A stretch of DNA of 21,238 bases, taken from positions 1 to 21,238 of the forward strand of contig JAGBXG010000322.1 in assembly GCA_017629415.1 (NCBI GenBank), given 5' to 3'. This document shows positions 14,519-21,238 of this stretch, in pieces. How positions within the stretch are numbered: the first letter of the stretch is position 1; each line of letters begins with the position of its first letter. The notes under the pieces were generated by a model that searched no databases, had not been told where the DNA came from, and was given only the letters and a program-made list of their open reading frames with translations. Position numbers and translations under genes: made by a program. The stretch is from Pseudomonadota bacterium (GTDB lineage Bacteria > Myxococcota > Bradymonadia > UBA4248).

Positions 14519-16510
14519 ATGACCATGAAAAATCGTGTGCAGCGTTACATAGGATTTGGCTTAATTGCAGCCAGTTTTGGTTTTCTTTCGGGCTGTAATC
14601 AAATTGATGTCAAGACGGAAGAAGGTTTGTTGCAAGCGCTTGAAACACGTGAGAAGCTTGACAAGGCGATACCTCGTATTACCGGTATGGTATCACGTCC
14701 TGAAGAGTTGAAGCCTTATATTGGTGCGCTGAATAAGCTTTATATGGATGGCAGTGCATTTGATCGTGAAGTCATTCAGGCATTGGCTGTATCAGGTGCT
14801 CAAGAAGCCGTACCGGCATTGATGAAGGCCGTGGACAGCACCGATTACAAGCAGGTGATTCAGGCCGGCTATGGCGCCAAAGAACTGGGTAATGCAGAGA
14901 TTTTAAACAAGTTGCTCGGTGTTTATGACAAGCAGGTCAATCCCGAAGTCAAACGCGTTATTTTAGATGCCGGCACAGCGATTAAAAGTCCTGAGATTAC
15001 GAAGAAAGCTGTAGAAGTTTTAAACGGCAAGTTAGATGATACACCGTTTGCATTGCTTCGTACGAGCTGCGATGTTTTAGCTTATCAGGCAGATGACAGT
15101 ACCGTGGATACGCTGATGAAAGTTGTTTACCATCAGGACGGTGTGGGTCGTACGCTGACATCCAATTGCACGAACGCTTTGCTTGCCCTTGATAAGAGTG
15201 TCGTTGCACCTGCTCTTTTGAATGCTTATGAGCTGAAAAATGAAGAGCTCATGAAATATGTTGCTGCGCATCCCGACACACTGACGCCGGAATCGATTCG
15301 CAACAACACGGCAAACTCTTTGGCACTTTATCGGTATAAAGAAGCGATTGATCCCATGCTCGATTATCTCGGCAATACGAAGACCATTCCTGTGCCGGGT
15401 ACACTTGCCATTCGTCCGAACACCGATCCTGCCTGGCAGATGTGGGCAAGCCTTGTCGGTGTTTCAGCACAATCCACCATTTTTGCCATCAACGATATCG
15501 GCGTTCTTAAAAATGATCGCGCCAAAACTATTTTGACAGACATTTTTAATTGGACATTGGCTTATCAGTCCAAGTTCAAAAATGCCATCGAGCTGACGGG
15601 AACGACAAATATTGAAGTTTCACAACGCGTCAATGCCTACCGTGCTCTTCGTGAAAATGATTTGCTGACAACCGAAGAGGTTGTTGAAATGGTGAATTCT
15701 CTCAAAGGCGAAGAATTCTTAGACGAACGTACGCTTCGCAACTGGGCTCGCGCATCCATCGGTACCGATATGGTGACATACAGTGCCATTACCGCCAGAA
15801 AAGGTGAACTTGATACCGTCTGGGCGGCATTTGATGCGATGAAGGCAAATGAATTTAATGTTCCTCAGCCTGAAGCCGGTGCCCCCAAAACACCCCATTT
15901 CAACGATAACGTTTACAAACGTATTGCCAGTGCTAAAAAAGCATTTGAACTTGCCGATGAATGCGACATGCAAGCCTCTTGCTATGCTCAGAAACTTGAA
16001 GAGTTGGATAAAGAACAGCAAGAAGTCAAAAAGAAGATAGAAGATCTCAATACACAGCAGAAATCTATCAACGAACAGATTAAAGCCAAAGCAGCTGCTG
16101 CTAAAGCTGCAGCTGGAGAAACAGAAGCTGAAGAAGCTGATACCGTTGATGAAGGTGTTGCCAAAGAAATTGAAGAGCTGAAGCAATCCAAAGAAAACAC
16201 TGCCAAGGAAATCGAAACCCTCACCGATTCGATGAACGGCATTTATTATGCTCGCGTCAAAGTGCTTTATGAGCTCGGTCTATCCGGCGATCATCAGTAT
16301 TTTGAAACGATTTGCAACCAGTACGAACACCTCGATGTTTTTGGTCAGCTTTATGGCACCAAAGCATTGGCTCAAGTCGGCAGTAAAGATGACGTTGATG
16401 CTATCAAAGCATTGAAAGAAAAATTGGCAAAGAAAATGACGCAGATCAACTATACAGCTGCGAAACCCAACCTCGACAACCTCATGACGATTCTGAAAAA
16501 TAAAGAATAA
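14519..16510 (+). CDS. HEAT-like helical-repeat lipoprotein with a coiled coil
   Basis: A 663-aa envelope protein of unknown function. The N-terminus ends in lipobox LSGC (Cys26). Residues about 40-330 are successive helical pairs of HEAT/armadillo type (for example REVIQALAVSGAQEAVPALMKAV, then QVIQAGYGAKELGNAEILNKLLGVYD), a scaffold that usually binds other proteins. Residues about 490-585 form a charged coiled coil broken by an Ala-rich, acidic hinge (KAKAAAAKAAAGETEAEEADTVD). The C-terminal part returns to a HEAT-like repeat (HLDVFGQLYGTKALAQVGSKDDVDAIKALKEKL). GGAG lies 7 nt before the ATG at 14519, and a strong promoter and terminator frame it as a single-gene unit. Only the architecture is supported; no catalytic motif is visible. 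Confidence 0.85.
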   Translation: MTMKNRVQRYIGFGLIAASFGFLSGCNQIDVKTEEGLLQALETREKLDKAIPRITGMVSRPEELKPYIGALNKLYMDGSAFDREVIQALAVSGAQEAVPALMKAVDSTDYKQVIQAGYGAKELGNAEILNKLLGVYDKQVNPEVKRVILDAGTAIKSPEITKKAVEVLNGKLDDTPFALLRTSCDVLAYQADDSTVDTLMKVVYHQDGVGRTLTSNCTNALLALDKSVVAPALLNAYELKNEELMKYVAAHPDTLTPESIRNNTANSLALYRYKEAIDPMLDYLGNTKTIPVPGTLAIRPNTDPAWQMWASLVGVSAQSTIFAINDIGVLKNDRAKTILTDIFNWTLAYQSKFKNAIELTGTTNIEVSQRVNAYRALRENDLLTTEEVVEMVNSLKGEEFLDERTLRNWARASIGTDMVTYSAITARKGELDTVWAAFDAMKANEFNVPQPEAGAPKTPHFNDNVYKRIASAKKAFELADECDMQASCYAQKLEELDKEQQEVKKKIEDLNTQQKSINEQIKAKAAAAKAAAGETEAEEADTVDEGVAKEIEELKQSKENTAKEIETLTDSMNGIYYARVKVLYELGLSGDHQYFETICNQYEHLDVFGQLYGTKALAQVGSKDDVDAIKALKEKLAKKMTQINYTAAKPNLDNLMTILKNKE

Positions 16511-16532
16511 TTGTGATGTAACTTGAGTTTAA

Positions 16533-16566
16533 AAGACCAGATTCTCATGAGTCTGGTCTTTTTTTT
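16533..16566 (+). terminator. Rho-independent terminator after the HEAT lipoprotein
   Basis: AAGACCAGA (16533-16541) pairs with TCTGGTCTT (16552-16560) across a 10-nt loop and runs into an uninterrupted T tract to 16566. It lies 22 bp past the stop codon, isolating the gene from mnmE. Confidence 0.93.
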
Positions 16567-16632
16567 GAGTGAGATAAGCTGAAAAAAGTCGCGTTTAATG
16601 CTGCTTGATATGCGATTAAAATAGGTTAAGAT

Positions 16633-18018
16633 ATGTCCAAAACAATTGCTGCAATATCATCCGGTCAAATGCCTGCCGCGATTGGTGTCATTCGTTTAAG
16701 TGGTGATAATGCACTTTCTGTCGTTCAATCTTGTTTGCGCCGGAAAATGTTAAAACCGCGCATGATGCATAGCCGTATTTTATACGATGCTTCCGGCGTG
16801 GCCATTGACGATGTTCTCGTGTGCTATTTTAAAGGTCCGCACTCATTTACCGGCGAAGACAGTGTTGAAATCTTTGCACATGGCGGACTTGTGAATTTAT
16901 CGCGCATATTGGAAACATTATGTGCATCGGGAGCAGTTCCAGCTGAACCCGGCGAATTTTCAAAACGCGCGTTTTTAAATGGGAAATTGGATTTATCTCA
17001 GGCTGAAGCCATTATGGATATGATTCATGCCCAAAATGAAAGTCAATGCCGCGAAGCTCAGCGTCAGCTGTCGGGCACAGTGGGTGCCACTGTCAATGCG
17101 TTGCGCGATGCTTTGATGCAATTGCTTTGTGCTCTTGAAGCCACCATTGATTTTTCTACCGAAGAAGAACTGGCCCCCTTGCCTGAAGCTCAAATTCGTT
17201 CTGTAGGCACGCGTGTTTTAGATCAACTCATGCGCATGCGTCGTGCGCATGAACAATATCGTACAGGCGGCATTAAAACCGTATTTGCAGGCAGACCTAA
17301 TGCCGGCAAATCGAGCCTTTTTAATTGTTTATTAGGGCATGAACGTGCCATTGTCACCGATATCGCCGGCACGACAACGGATACTCTTGAGGCAACATTA
17401 AGCCTGGATCATATTTTATTCAGTCTAATGGATACGGCGGGTATTACTGAAACAGAGAATGCCATTGAACGTATTGGCGTTGAAAGAGCCAAATATCAGA
17501 TTCAAAATGCCGATATATTATTGATTATCATCGACGGTTCACAGCCTGATGACGGCATTTTTGTAGACTTAGAACGTGAAGTTTCTCAAAATTTAGAAAT
17601 ATTAGCTAAGCATCATGCCATCATTGTCCGCACCAAAGCAGATCTGCCACAGCATCCTGAGTTGCCGGAGAGGATTCAGTCTTTGGTCGAACAGTATCAA
17701 ATTCCTATTCAAGATGTTTCTGTCATTACCCGTGAAGGGATGCATGCACTTGAGACAGAAATGGTCAAGATGGCAAAATCTTTCACTCAAGGGAATGAAG
17801 ACGTCACATTAGTTACTTCTCAGCGTCATATTTCCCAAATACGCCTGGCTGAATCTGCGATTTCTCGAGCATTAGAATCATTAGATATGATGATGCCGGC
17901 TGAATGTATTGCAGCAGATTTGCATGAAGCTGCGGATGCCCTGGCACTGATTACCGGTGCTATTGCTTCGGAAGATGTCATCAATGAAATCTTCGCCAAT
18001 TTCTGTATAGGCAAATAA
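16633..18018 (+). CDS. mnmE: tRNA uridine-5-carboxymethylaminomethyl modification GTPase MnmE
   Basis: A 461-aa GTPase that, with MnmG, installs the cmnm5 group on U34 of several tRNAs. The N-terminal folate-binding domain begins TIAAISSGQMPAAIGVIRLSG. A helical domain flanks a G domain with GRPNAGKS (220-227), IAGTTTD (244-250), DTAG (267-270) and TKAD (334-337), and the C-terminus is the invariant CIGK (458-461). Length matches the family (about 455). AGG lies 8 nt before the ATG at 16633. It stands alone between two terminators, without rnpA, yidC, mnmG or parAB, which are frequent neighbours elsewhere. Function is secure. Confidence 0.97.
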   Translation: MSKTIAAISSGQMPAAIGVIRLSGDNALSVVQSCLRRKMLKPRMMHSRILYDASGVAIDDVLVCYFKGPHSFTGEDSVEIFAHGGLVNLSRILETLCASGAVPAEPGEFSKRAFLNGKLDLSQAEAIMDMIHAQNESQCREAQRQLSGTVGATVNALRDALMQLLCALEATIDFSTEEELAPLPEAQIRSVGTRVLDQLMRMRRAHEQYRTGGIKTVFAGRPNAGKSSLFNCLLGHERAIVTDIAGTTTDTLEATLSLDHILFSLMDTAGITETENAIERIGVERAKYQIQNADILLIIIDGSQPDDGIFVDLEREVSQNLEILAKHHAIIVRTKADLPQHPELPERIQSLVEQYQIPIQDVSVITREGMHALETEMVKMAKSFTQGNEDVTLVTSQRHISQIRLAESAISRALESLDMMMPAECIAADLHEAADALALITGAIASEDVINEIFANFCIGK

Positions 18019-18048
18019 GCACATTCAGATTTAAGTTTTAGAGAGCAT

Positions 18049-18084
18049 AAAAAAAGGCCATGCGAGTTTGCATGGCCATTTTTT
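18049..18084. terminator. Bidirectional terminator between mnmE and the barrel gene
   Basis: GGCCATGC (18056-18063), a 6-nt loop and GCATGGCC (18070-18077) are flanked by seven A on the left and six T on the right. It can therefore end both mnmE transcripts (plus) and the convergent outer-membrane protein transcripts (minus). Confidence 0.93.
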
Positions 18085-18101
18085 ATGTATTCATTGAATA
18101 T

Positions 18102-18758
18102 TTAGAACCAGAATGTGCAGCCGGCCATACCGAGCAAATCGACGTTTTTGAAGAAATCGACTTCGACGCCTGATGCATTTGTTGAATTATAAGCCGTACC
18201 ATTATTTTTGCTTAATCCAGTTTGCAACTCGCTACCGTTGCTGGTGATAATGTTGATGCCGATACCGACTTGAGTATGAAGTGAGAAGTGTTCTGAAACG
18301 AACCATTCGGGACGGACACCGAGATCAATGGCGAACTGGAAACCATCGTTATATTTGGAATAGCGTTCATCACTGGACTTAAAGCCGTCAGAAGCACGTC
18401 CAGAAGCAGAGAAACCGACAACCGCAGTAAGGTTGACATCAGATGAAAGGACGATGGGGATTAAACCACGAAGGGCGACATTCCATTCAATGATGGTTGT
18501 ATCGTATTTTCCGTTAGGCTCAGTTCTATCATCCGTGATTTCCGCCGTTGTCATATTGAGACCAAAGATGGCCTGCAGTCCGAAATATTTATTAATCACA
18601 TAGACTGCCGACAGTCCGCGTCCATCTTCAGCATAAGAGCTTATCGTCGAATCGACGCCGATACCAAAACGACGCGACATATCTTTAGCCGAAGCATCGG
18701 TAGCCAATCCGGCAAGCATAAGGAAGAAAAGGCCAAATGAAAGTATAAATTTTTTCAT
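18102..18758 (-). CDS. Outer-membrane beta-barrel protein, small
   Basis: A 218-aa exported protein. MKKFILSFGLFFLMLAGLATDASA is a Sec signal with an AxA site at about residue 24. The mature part has alternating hydrophobic/polar beta strands (FGIGVDSTISS, LSAVYVINKYFGLQAIFGLNM, WFVSEHFSLHTQVGIGINIIT) and ends in phenylalanine (TFWF), the usual C-terminal signal for outer-membrane assembly. GGAGA lies 5 nt before the ATG at 18758; a longer open frame up to 18824 would bury the signal and is rejected. It follows the metallophosphoesterase gene on the same strand after 99 bp containing a perfect inverted repeat. It resembles generic 8-stranded barrels; a pore or other specific function is not shown. 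Confidence 0.82.
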   Translation of the reverse strand: MKKFILSFGLFFLMLAGLATDASAKDMSRRFGIGVDSTISSYAEDGRGLSAVYVINKYFGLQAIFGLNMTTAEITDDRTEPNGKYDTTIIEWNVALRGLIPIVLSSDVNLTAVVGFSASGRASDGFKSSDERYSKYNDGFQFAIDLGVRPEWFVSEHFSLHTQVGIGINIITSNGSELQTGLSKNNGTAYNSTNASGVEVDFFKNVDLLGMAGCTFWF

Positions 18759-18786
18759 GAAAATCTCCAATCGACAATCGCGCCTA

Positions 18787-18838
18787 TGCGCAAAACATAA
18801 CAAGCAGAGCTTTATACTCATCATCTATGTTTTGCGCA
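18787..18838. promoter_or_regulatory. Perfect 13-bp inverted repeat between the phosphoesterase and barrel genes
   Basis: TGCGCAAAACATA (18787-18799) and TATGTTTTGCGCA (18826-18838) are exact reverse complements with a 26-nt spacer. It lies after the phosphoesterase stop (18858) and about 20 bp before the barrel gene's ribosome site. No T tract follows in either direction, so a classic terminator is unlikely. An operator with two half sites or an mRNA stem-loop affecting the barrel gene are the better options. Confidence 0.65.
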
Positions 18839-18857
18839 AACCTTTATAGTTGTTCTG

Positions 18858-20870
18858 TTACCAACGTGTTACGGTAGGTTTAAAGCTGAGTTTTTCGAGA
18901 GTTTCGACGGATTCTACGACTTCAGACCATTCGTATTGTTCGAGGTTTTGATAGACGGCTTCAGGAATCTTTGTTCTGAGGATGAGATTTCTGTGTTCTT
19001 TGTCGATGTTCCAGTCAGCAATGGCATCATCTGACATGCCAAAGAATCGGCGTGCAGCGGCGTATGACATTCCTAAATCTACGAAGCTGCCGACTGGGGC
19101 ATTGGGATCTAAATTGGTGATATAAATGGAGATATACCCTTGTCCTTCATGTACGATTTCAAAAACGCGCGTTTGTGAGGGATAATCGACGACGGAGGCA
19201 AGCATAACTTCCCAGTAACCTCGATGTCCTTGAACATAGAGTGTGGAGTCATTGTTGTGGCCATGCCCCGTGATATGCAAGACAACGCCACCATATGAAG
19301 CCAAAAGTTCCTGGAATCTCGTTTGTGAAACTTCGCCACCGAATTTATCTGTGCCATGATGCGACTGCAAAATGACGAGTTCATTTTTAGATTTAGCATC
19401 TGCAATTTGATTTTTAACCCATTCAAACTGCTCTGCAGTCATATTGGCTTCAGAGAACTGTCCGCTGTTGGTATCGAGAGAGATCAAACGAATGGGACGA
19501 TCAGGAATGGGATATGTAGAATAATATCCCCAGCCTTTAGCCATGATTTCGGGATCAAGCCCATGCCCTATTGGGAAACCAGGTGCATCGTAAAACTTTT
19601 GCAATGTTTCGACTTTGGTCATCAACCTGCGGTCAGGATCAGCAGGAGTTGTTCCGGTGGTAACAATGGCAGCATCCGGTGATGCACCGTCCTGAAATCC
19701 ATTTTGATAGCCATCGCGGTAATGATGTTCGGCGATAATAGGCACATAATCGAACAGATCGACAACAGTATCCCCAGTACATGCAGCCTGAATTTTGTCA
19801 TCGAAGGGTGTAAAGCCCATATAGAGCATGTCATGATTACCGATAGCCGGATACCATGGAATATTGCCTAATCCGTTGGAATAGAACGGATCATTGAAAT
19901 CATTATTGGGGCCTGGAACGGGATCATCGTCAATGCCTGTATCTGGGTTGAGTACGCCGCCGCCCATCATGCGCAAGAACCAAGCATTTTCATTCACCTG
20001 GGCATTATCAGCGATATCGCCTGTGACAAGCGCGAAATCAAACGGACGTGAACTGATATCTGAGATACGACGTGCCGTTTGCACGTGCAAATCAAACATA
20101 TGTGTGGAGAATATTCCCTGCGGACGATAAGCACTGGCCGTAACATAGGGTGCATAAGTCACACCTTCCATGCGGCATGGGCTTTCTTCATCGATGATTT
20201 GCGGATCTGAAATCTGCCAGAAATACGCAATACTTTGCCCTTTATGACTGATATCCGGGTCGGTATTGCGCAACAACTGTTCGCGCAGGATCCACGGTTC
20301 CCCTTCAACATTCTCGATGCCAAGACCATATTGTTCAAACTTATCTTTATCGCTGGGCAGCAGATCATGTGAAGCGATGAGTTCTTTGACGCGTTCAGCA
20401 CTATAACGGCTGTTCCCAATACGCGGCCGATGAGCAATCTGCAGTGTTGTATAGGGTGCATAAGTCATTGGCAGGATTTGCACACCGTCAACATCAGCAG
20501 TGATAGGTGAATCGTCATCGGGTTTGACTTCAGGGATAACATCGCCGGGTTGGTCATCACCGGGTTGATCATCGCCGGGTTGATCATCACCGGGTTGATC
20601 ATCGCCGGGTTGGTCATCGCCGGGTTGATCACCACCGGGTTGATCACCACCGGGTTGGTCATCACCGGGTTGATCATCACCGGGTTGATCGTTCCCGGGT
20701 TGATCGTTCCCCGGTTGATCATTCCCCGGTTGATCGTTCCCAGGAACTTGAATATTAGAATCGTCATCGAAGTCGGGACGATTGAGGTTATTAGGATTAC
20801 CTACTTCGTTGCAGCCAGCGATTAAAATGCTTGCGACTATCCACAACCATGCTTTTGGGAAATATTTCAT
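18858..20870 (-). CDS. Calcineurin-like metallophosphoesterase lipoprotein with a PGDDQ stalk
   Basis: A 670-aa exported dinuclear metal phosphoesterase. MKYFPKAWLWIVASILIAGC gives a lipobox IAGC (Cys20). Residues 43-107 are 13 PG(N/D/G)DQ pentapeptides. The catalytic domain carries the five metallophosphatase blocks: DPQ (222-224, in place of the usual DxH), GDIADN (284-289), GNHD (344-347), SHHG and GHGHNN. The replacement of His by Gln in block I occurs in some relatives and does not by itself mean loss of activity. AAGGA lies 7 nt before the ATG at 20870; upstream residues in the open frame are unrelated to export. The barrel gene follows on the same strand. Substrate is unknown; the large inserts between blocks resemble secreted phosphodiesterases. 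Confidence 0.87.
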   Translation of the reverse strand: MKYFPKAWLWIVASILIAGCNEVGNPNNLNRPDFDDDSNIQVPGNDQPGNDQPGNDQPGNDQPGDDQPGDDQPGGDQPGGDQPGDDQPGDDQPGDDQPGDDQPGDDQPGDVIPEVKPDDDSPITADVDGVQILPMTYAPYTTLQIAHRPRIGNSRYSAERVKELIASHDLLPSDKDKFEQYGLGIENVEGEPWILREQLLRNTDPDISHKGQSIAYFWQISDPQIIDEESPCRMEGVTYAPYVTASAYRPQGIFSTHMFDLHVQTARRISDISSRPFDFALVTGDIADNAQVNENAWFLRMMGGGVLNPDTGIDDDPVPGPNNDFNDPFYSNGLGNIPWYPAIGNHDMLYMGFTPFDDKIQAACTGDTVVDLFDYVPIIAEHHYRDGYQNGFQDGASPDAAIVTTGTTPADPDRRLMTKVETLQKFYDAPGFPIGHGLDPEIMAKGWGYYSTYPIPDRPIRLISLDTNSGQFSEANMTAEQFEWVKNQIADAKSKNELVILQSHHGTDKFGGEVSQTRFQELLASYGGVVLHITGHGHNNDSTLYVQGHRGYWEVMLASVVDYPSQTRVFEIVHEGQGYISIYITNLDPNAPVGSFVDLGMSYAAARRFFGMSDDAIADWNIDKEHRNLILRTKIPEAVYQNLEQYEWSEVVESVETLEKLSFKPTVTRW
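20550..20744 (-). repeat. 15-bp tandem repeat, 13 units, coding
   Basis: Thirteen contiguous 15-bp units encode PG(N/D/G)DQ in the stalk of the metallophosphoesterase. Four PGNDQ, two PGDDQ, two PGGDQ and five PGDDQ units follow in that order, showing block-wise spread of variants. The position directly after the lipid anchor is the same as that of the unrelated 18-bp array in the beta-lactamase-like protein. Confidence 0.95.
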
Positions 20871-21173
20871 TTTATAATCCTTAGACTTTTTAAATATATT
20901 TATTGGAATTTTGTTATGACGCAACGCGTTAAAACCCGCGTCACACATAGACTTTCTCGGTTATCTTATAGGTGTGTTTGTTATCTCTCGCAAATTATTT
21001 TTATAAGTTTTATGTTTTTAAAAGGATGAAAACCAAACGAGAGAACATTTGCTAAATAGCAATACTCAACGCTACACAATTGAAAAAATCCAAGAAATTT
21101 TATCGCATTTATATGCCATGATGAAGCGAAATATATCTAGATATGTAGAAAAGTATTGAAATTACATCATGGC
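20871..21173. other. Upstream region of the metallophosphoesterase gene
   Basis: This is 303 bp of mostly AT-rich sequence. No gene is visible on either strand. It must carry the promoter of the phosphoesterase gene, but no clear -35/-10 pair could be chosen. A 12-bp palindrome, ATATCTAGATAT (21133-21144), is noted without function. Confidence 0.45.
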
Positions 21174-21204
21174 AAAAAAAAAGCCGCCTGAGAACAGGCG
21201 GCTT
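21174..21204 (-). terminator. Rho-independent terminator of an off-window gene
   Basis: AAGCCGCCTG (21181-21190), AGAA and CAGGCGGCTT (21195-21204) form a 10-bp GC-rich stem. Read on the minus strand, it runs into a T tract (nine A on the plus strand at 21174-21182). It therefore ends a transcript coming from beyond the right edge. The last 34 bases of the window are presumably that unit's 3' region. Confidence 0.9.
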
Positions 21205-21238
21205 TGAATTTATGAGCCAAGAAATCTCAAATTACTTA

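Noticed and set aside
20465..20825. Frames on both strands across the 15-bp array (TINPGTINP, LIITGLIIAG)
   Set aside because: Shadows of the repeat; the minus frame starting at 20870 carries the signal peptide and catalytic motifs.

Overview
The window looks like the chromosome of a Gram-negative bacterium of the former Deltaproteobacteria (Myxococcota / Bradymonadota-like). This is inferred from several things: many lipoproteins with long low-complexity or Cys-rich ectodomains, a ParA/FlhG-type ATPase fused to a helix-turn-helix, outer-membrane proteins, and housekeeping genes (ruvC, yebC, mnmE, queG, tsaC) of proteobacterial type. I cannot fix the genus. No rRNA, tRNA, CRISPR array, prophage or transposase is visible.

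Layout. (1) 1-2949: a GC-rich palindromic repeat, then a two-gene plus-strand operon (PLP aminotransferase; ParA-like ATPase with C-terminal HTH). (2) 3042-6452: a minus-strand run read from right to left as TetR regulator, queG (epoxyqueuosine reductase), tsaC (tRNA threonylcarbamoyladenosine synthesis) and an exported EEP-type nuclease/phosphatase lipoprotein. The last three genes are packed with 1-bp spacing or overlaps. (3) 5901-12452: a visibly AT-richer block holding the TetR regulator, a divergent CDF zinc-type exporter with a 19-bp palindromic operator between them, a beta-lactamase-fold lipoprotein with an 18-bp tandem repeat stalk, a scar made of a ruvC 3' fragment joined to a tetR 3' fragment, and an 838-aa lipoprotein with about 88 cysteines. 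(4) 12648-13983: ruvC and yebC on the minus strand. (5) 14189-18018: a second GC-rich repeat, a HEAT-type lipoprotein behind a very good sigma70-like promoter, and mnmE. (6) 18102-20870: minus-strand metallophosphoesterase lipoprotein with a 15-bp tandem repeat stalk, followed by a small outer-membrane beta-barrel protein, separated by a perfect 13-bp inverted repeat. (7) The right edge holds the terminator of a minus-strand transcription unit that lies outside the window.

Three tRNA-modification genes (queG, tsaC, mnmE) are present but not linked in one operon. Five proteins carry lipoprotein signals, so much of the accessory content is directed to the envelope.

The most interesting signal is a dispersed element seen three times (near 27-196, 4997-5086 and 14189-14376). 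Each copy has two hairpins of the form GCTATG...CATACGC, spaced 12-13 nt apart, followed by a GCGCCG box and a third hairpin. The outer boxes are constant, while the interior arms change sequence and keep pairing. One copy lies in frame inside queG, where a protein insertion is seen. The second signal is the ruvC/tetR junction at 9751-9947, whose order and orientation match the join expected from a head-to-tail duplication or circle of the tetR-to-ruvC segment.
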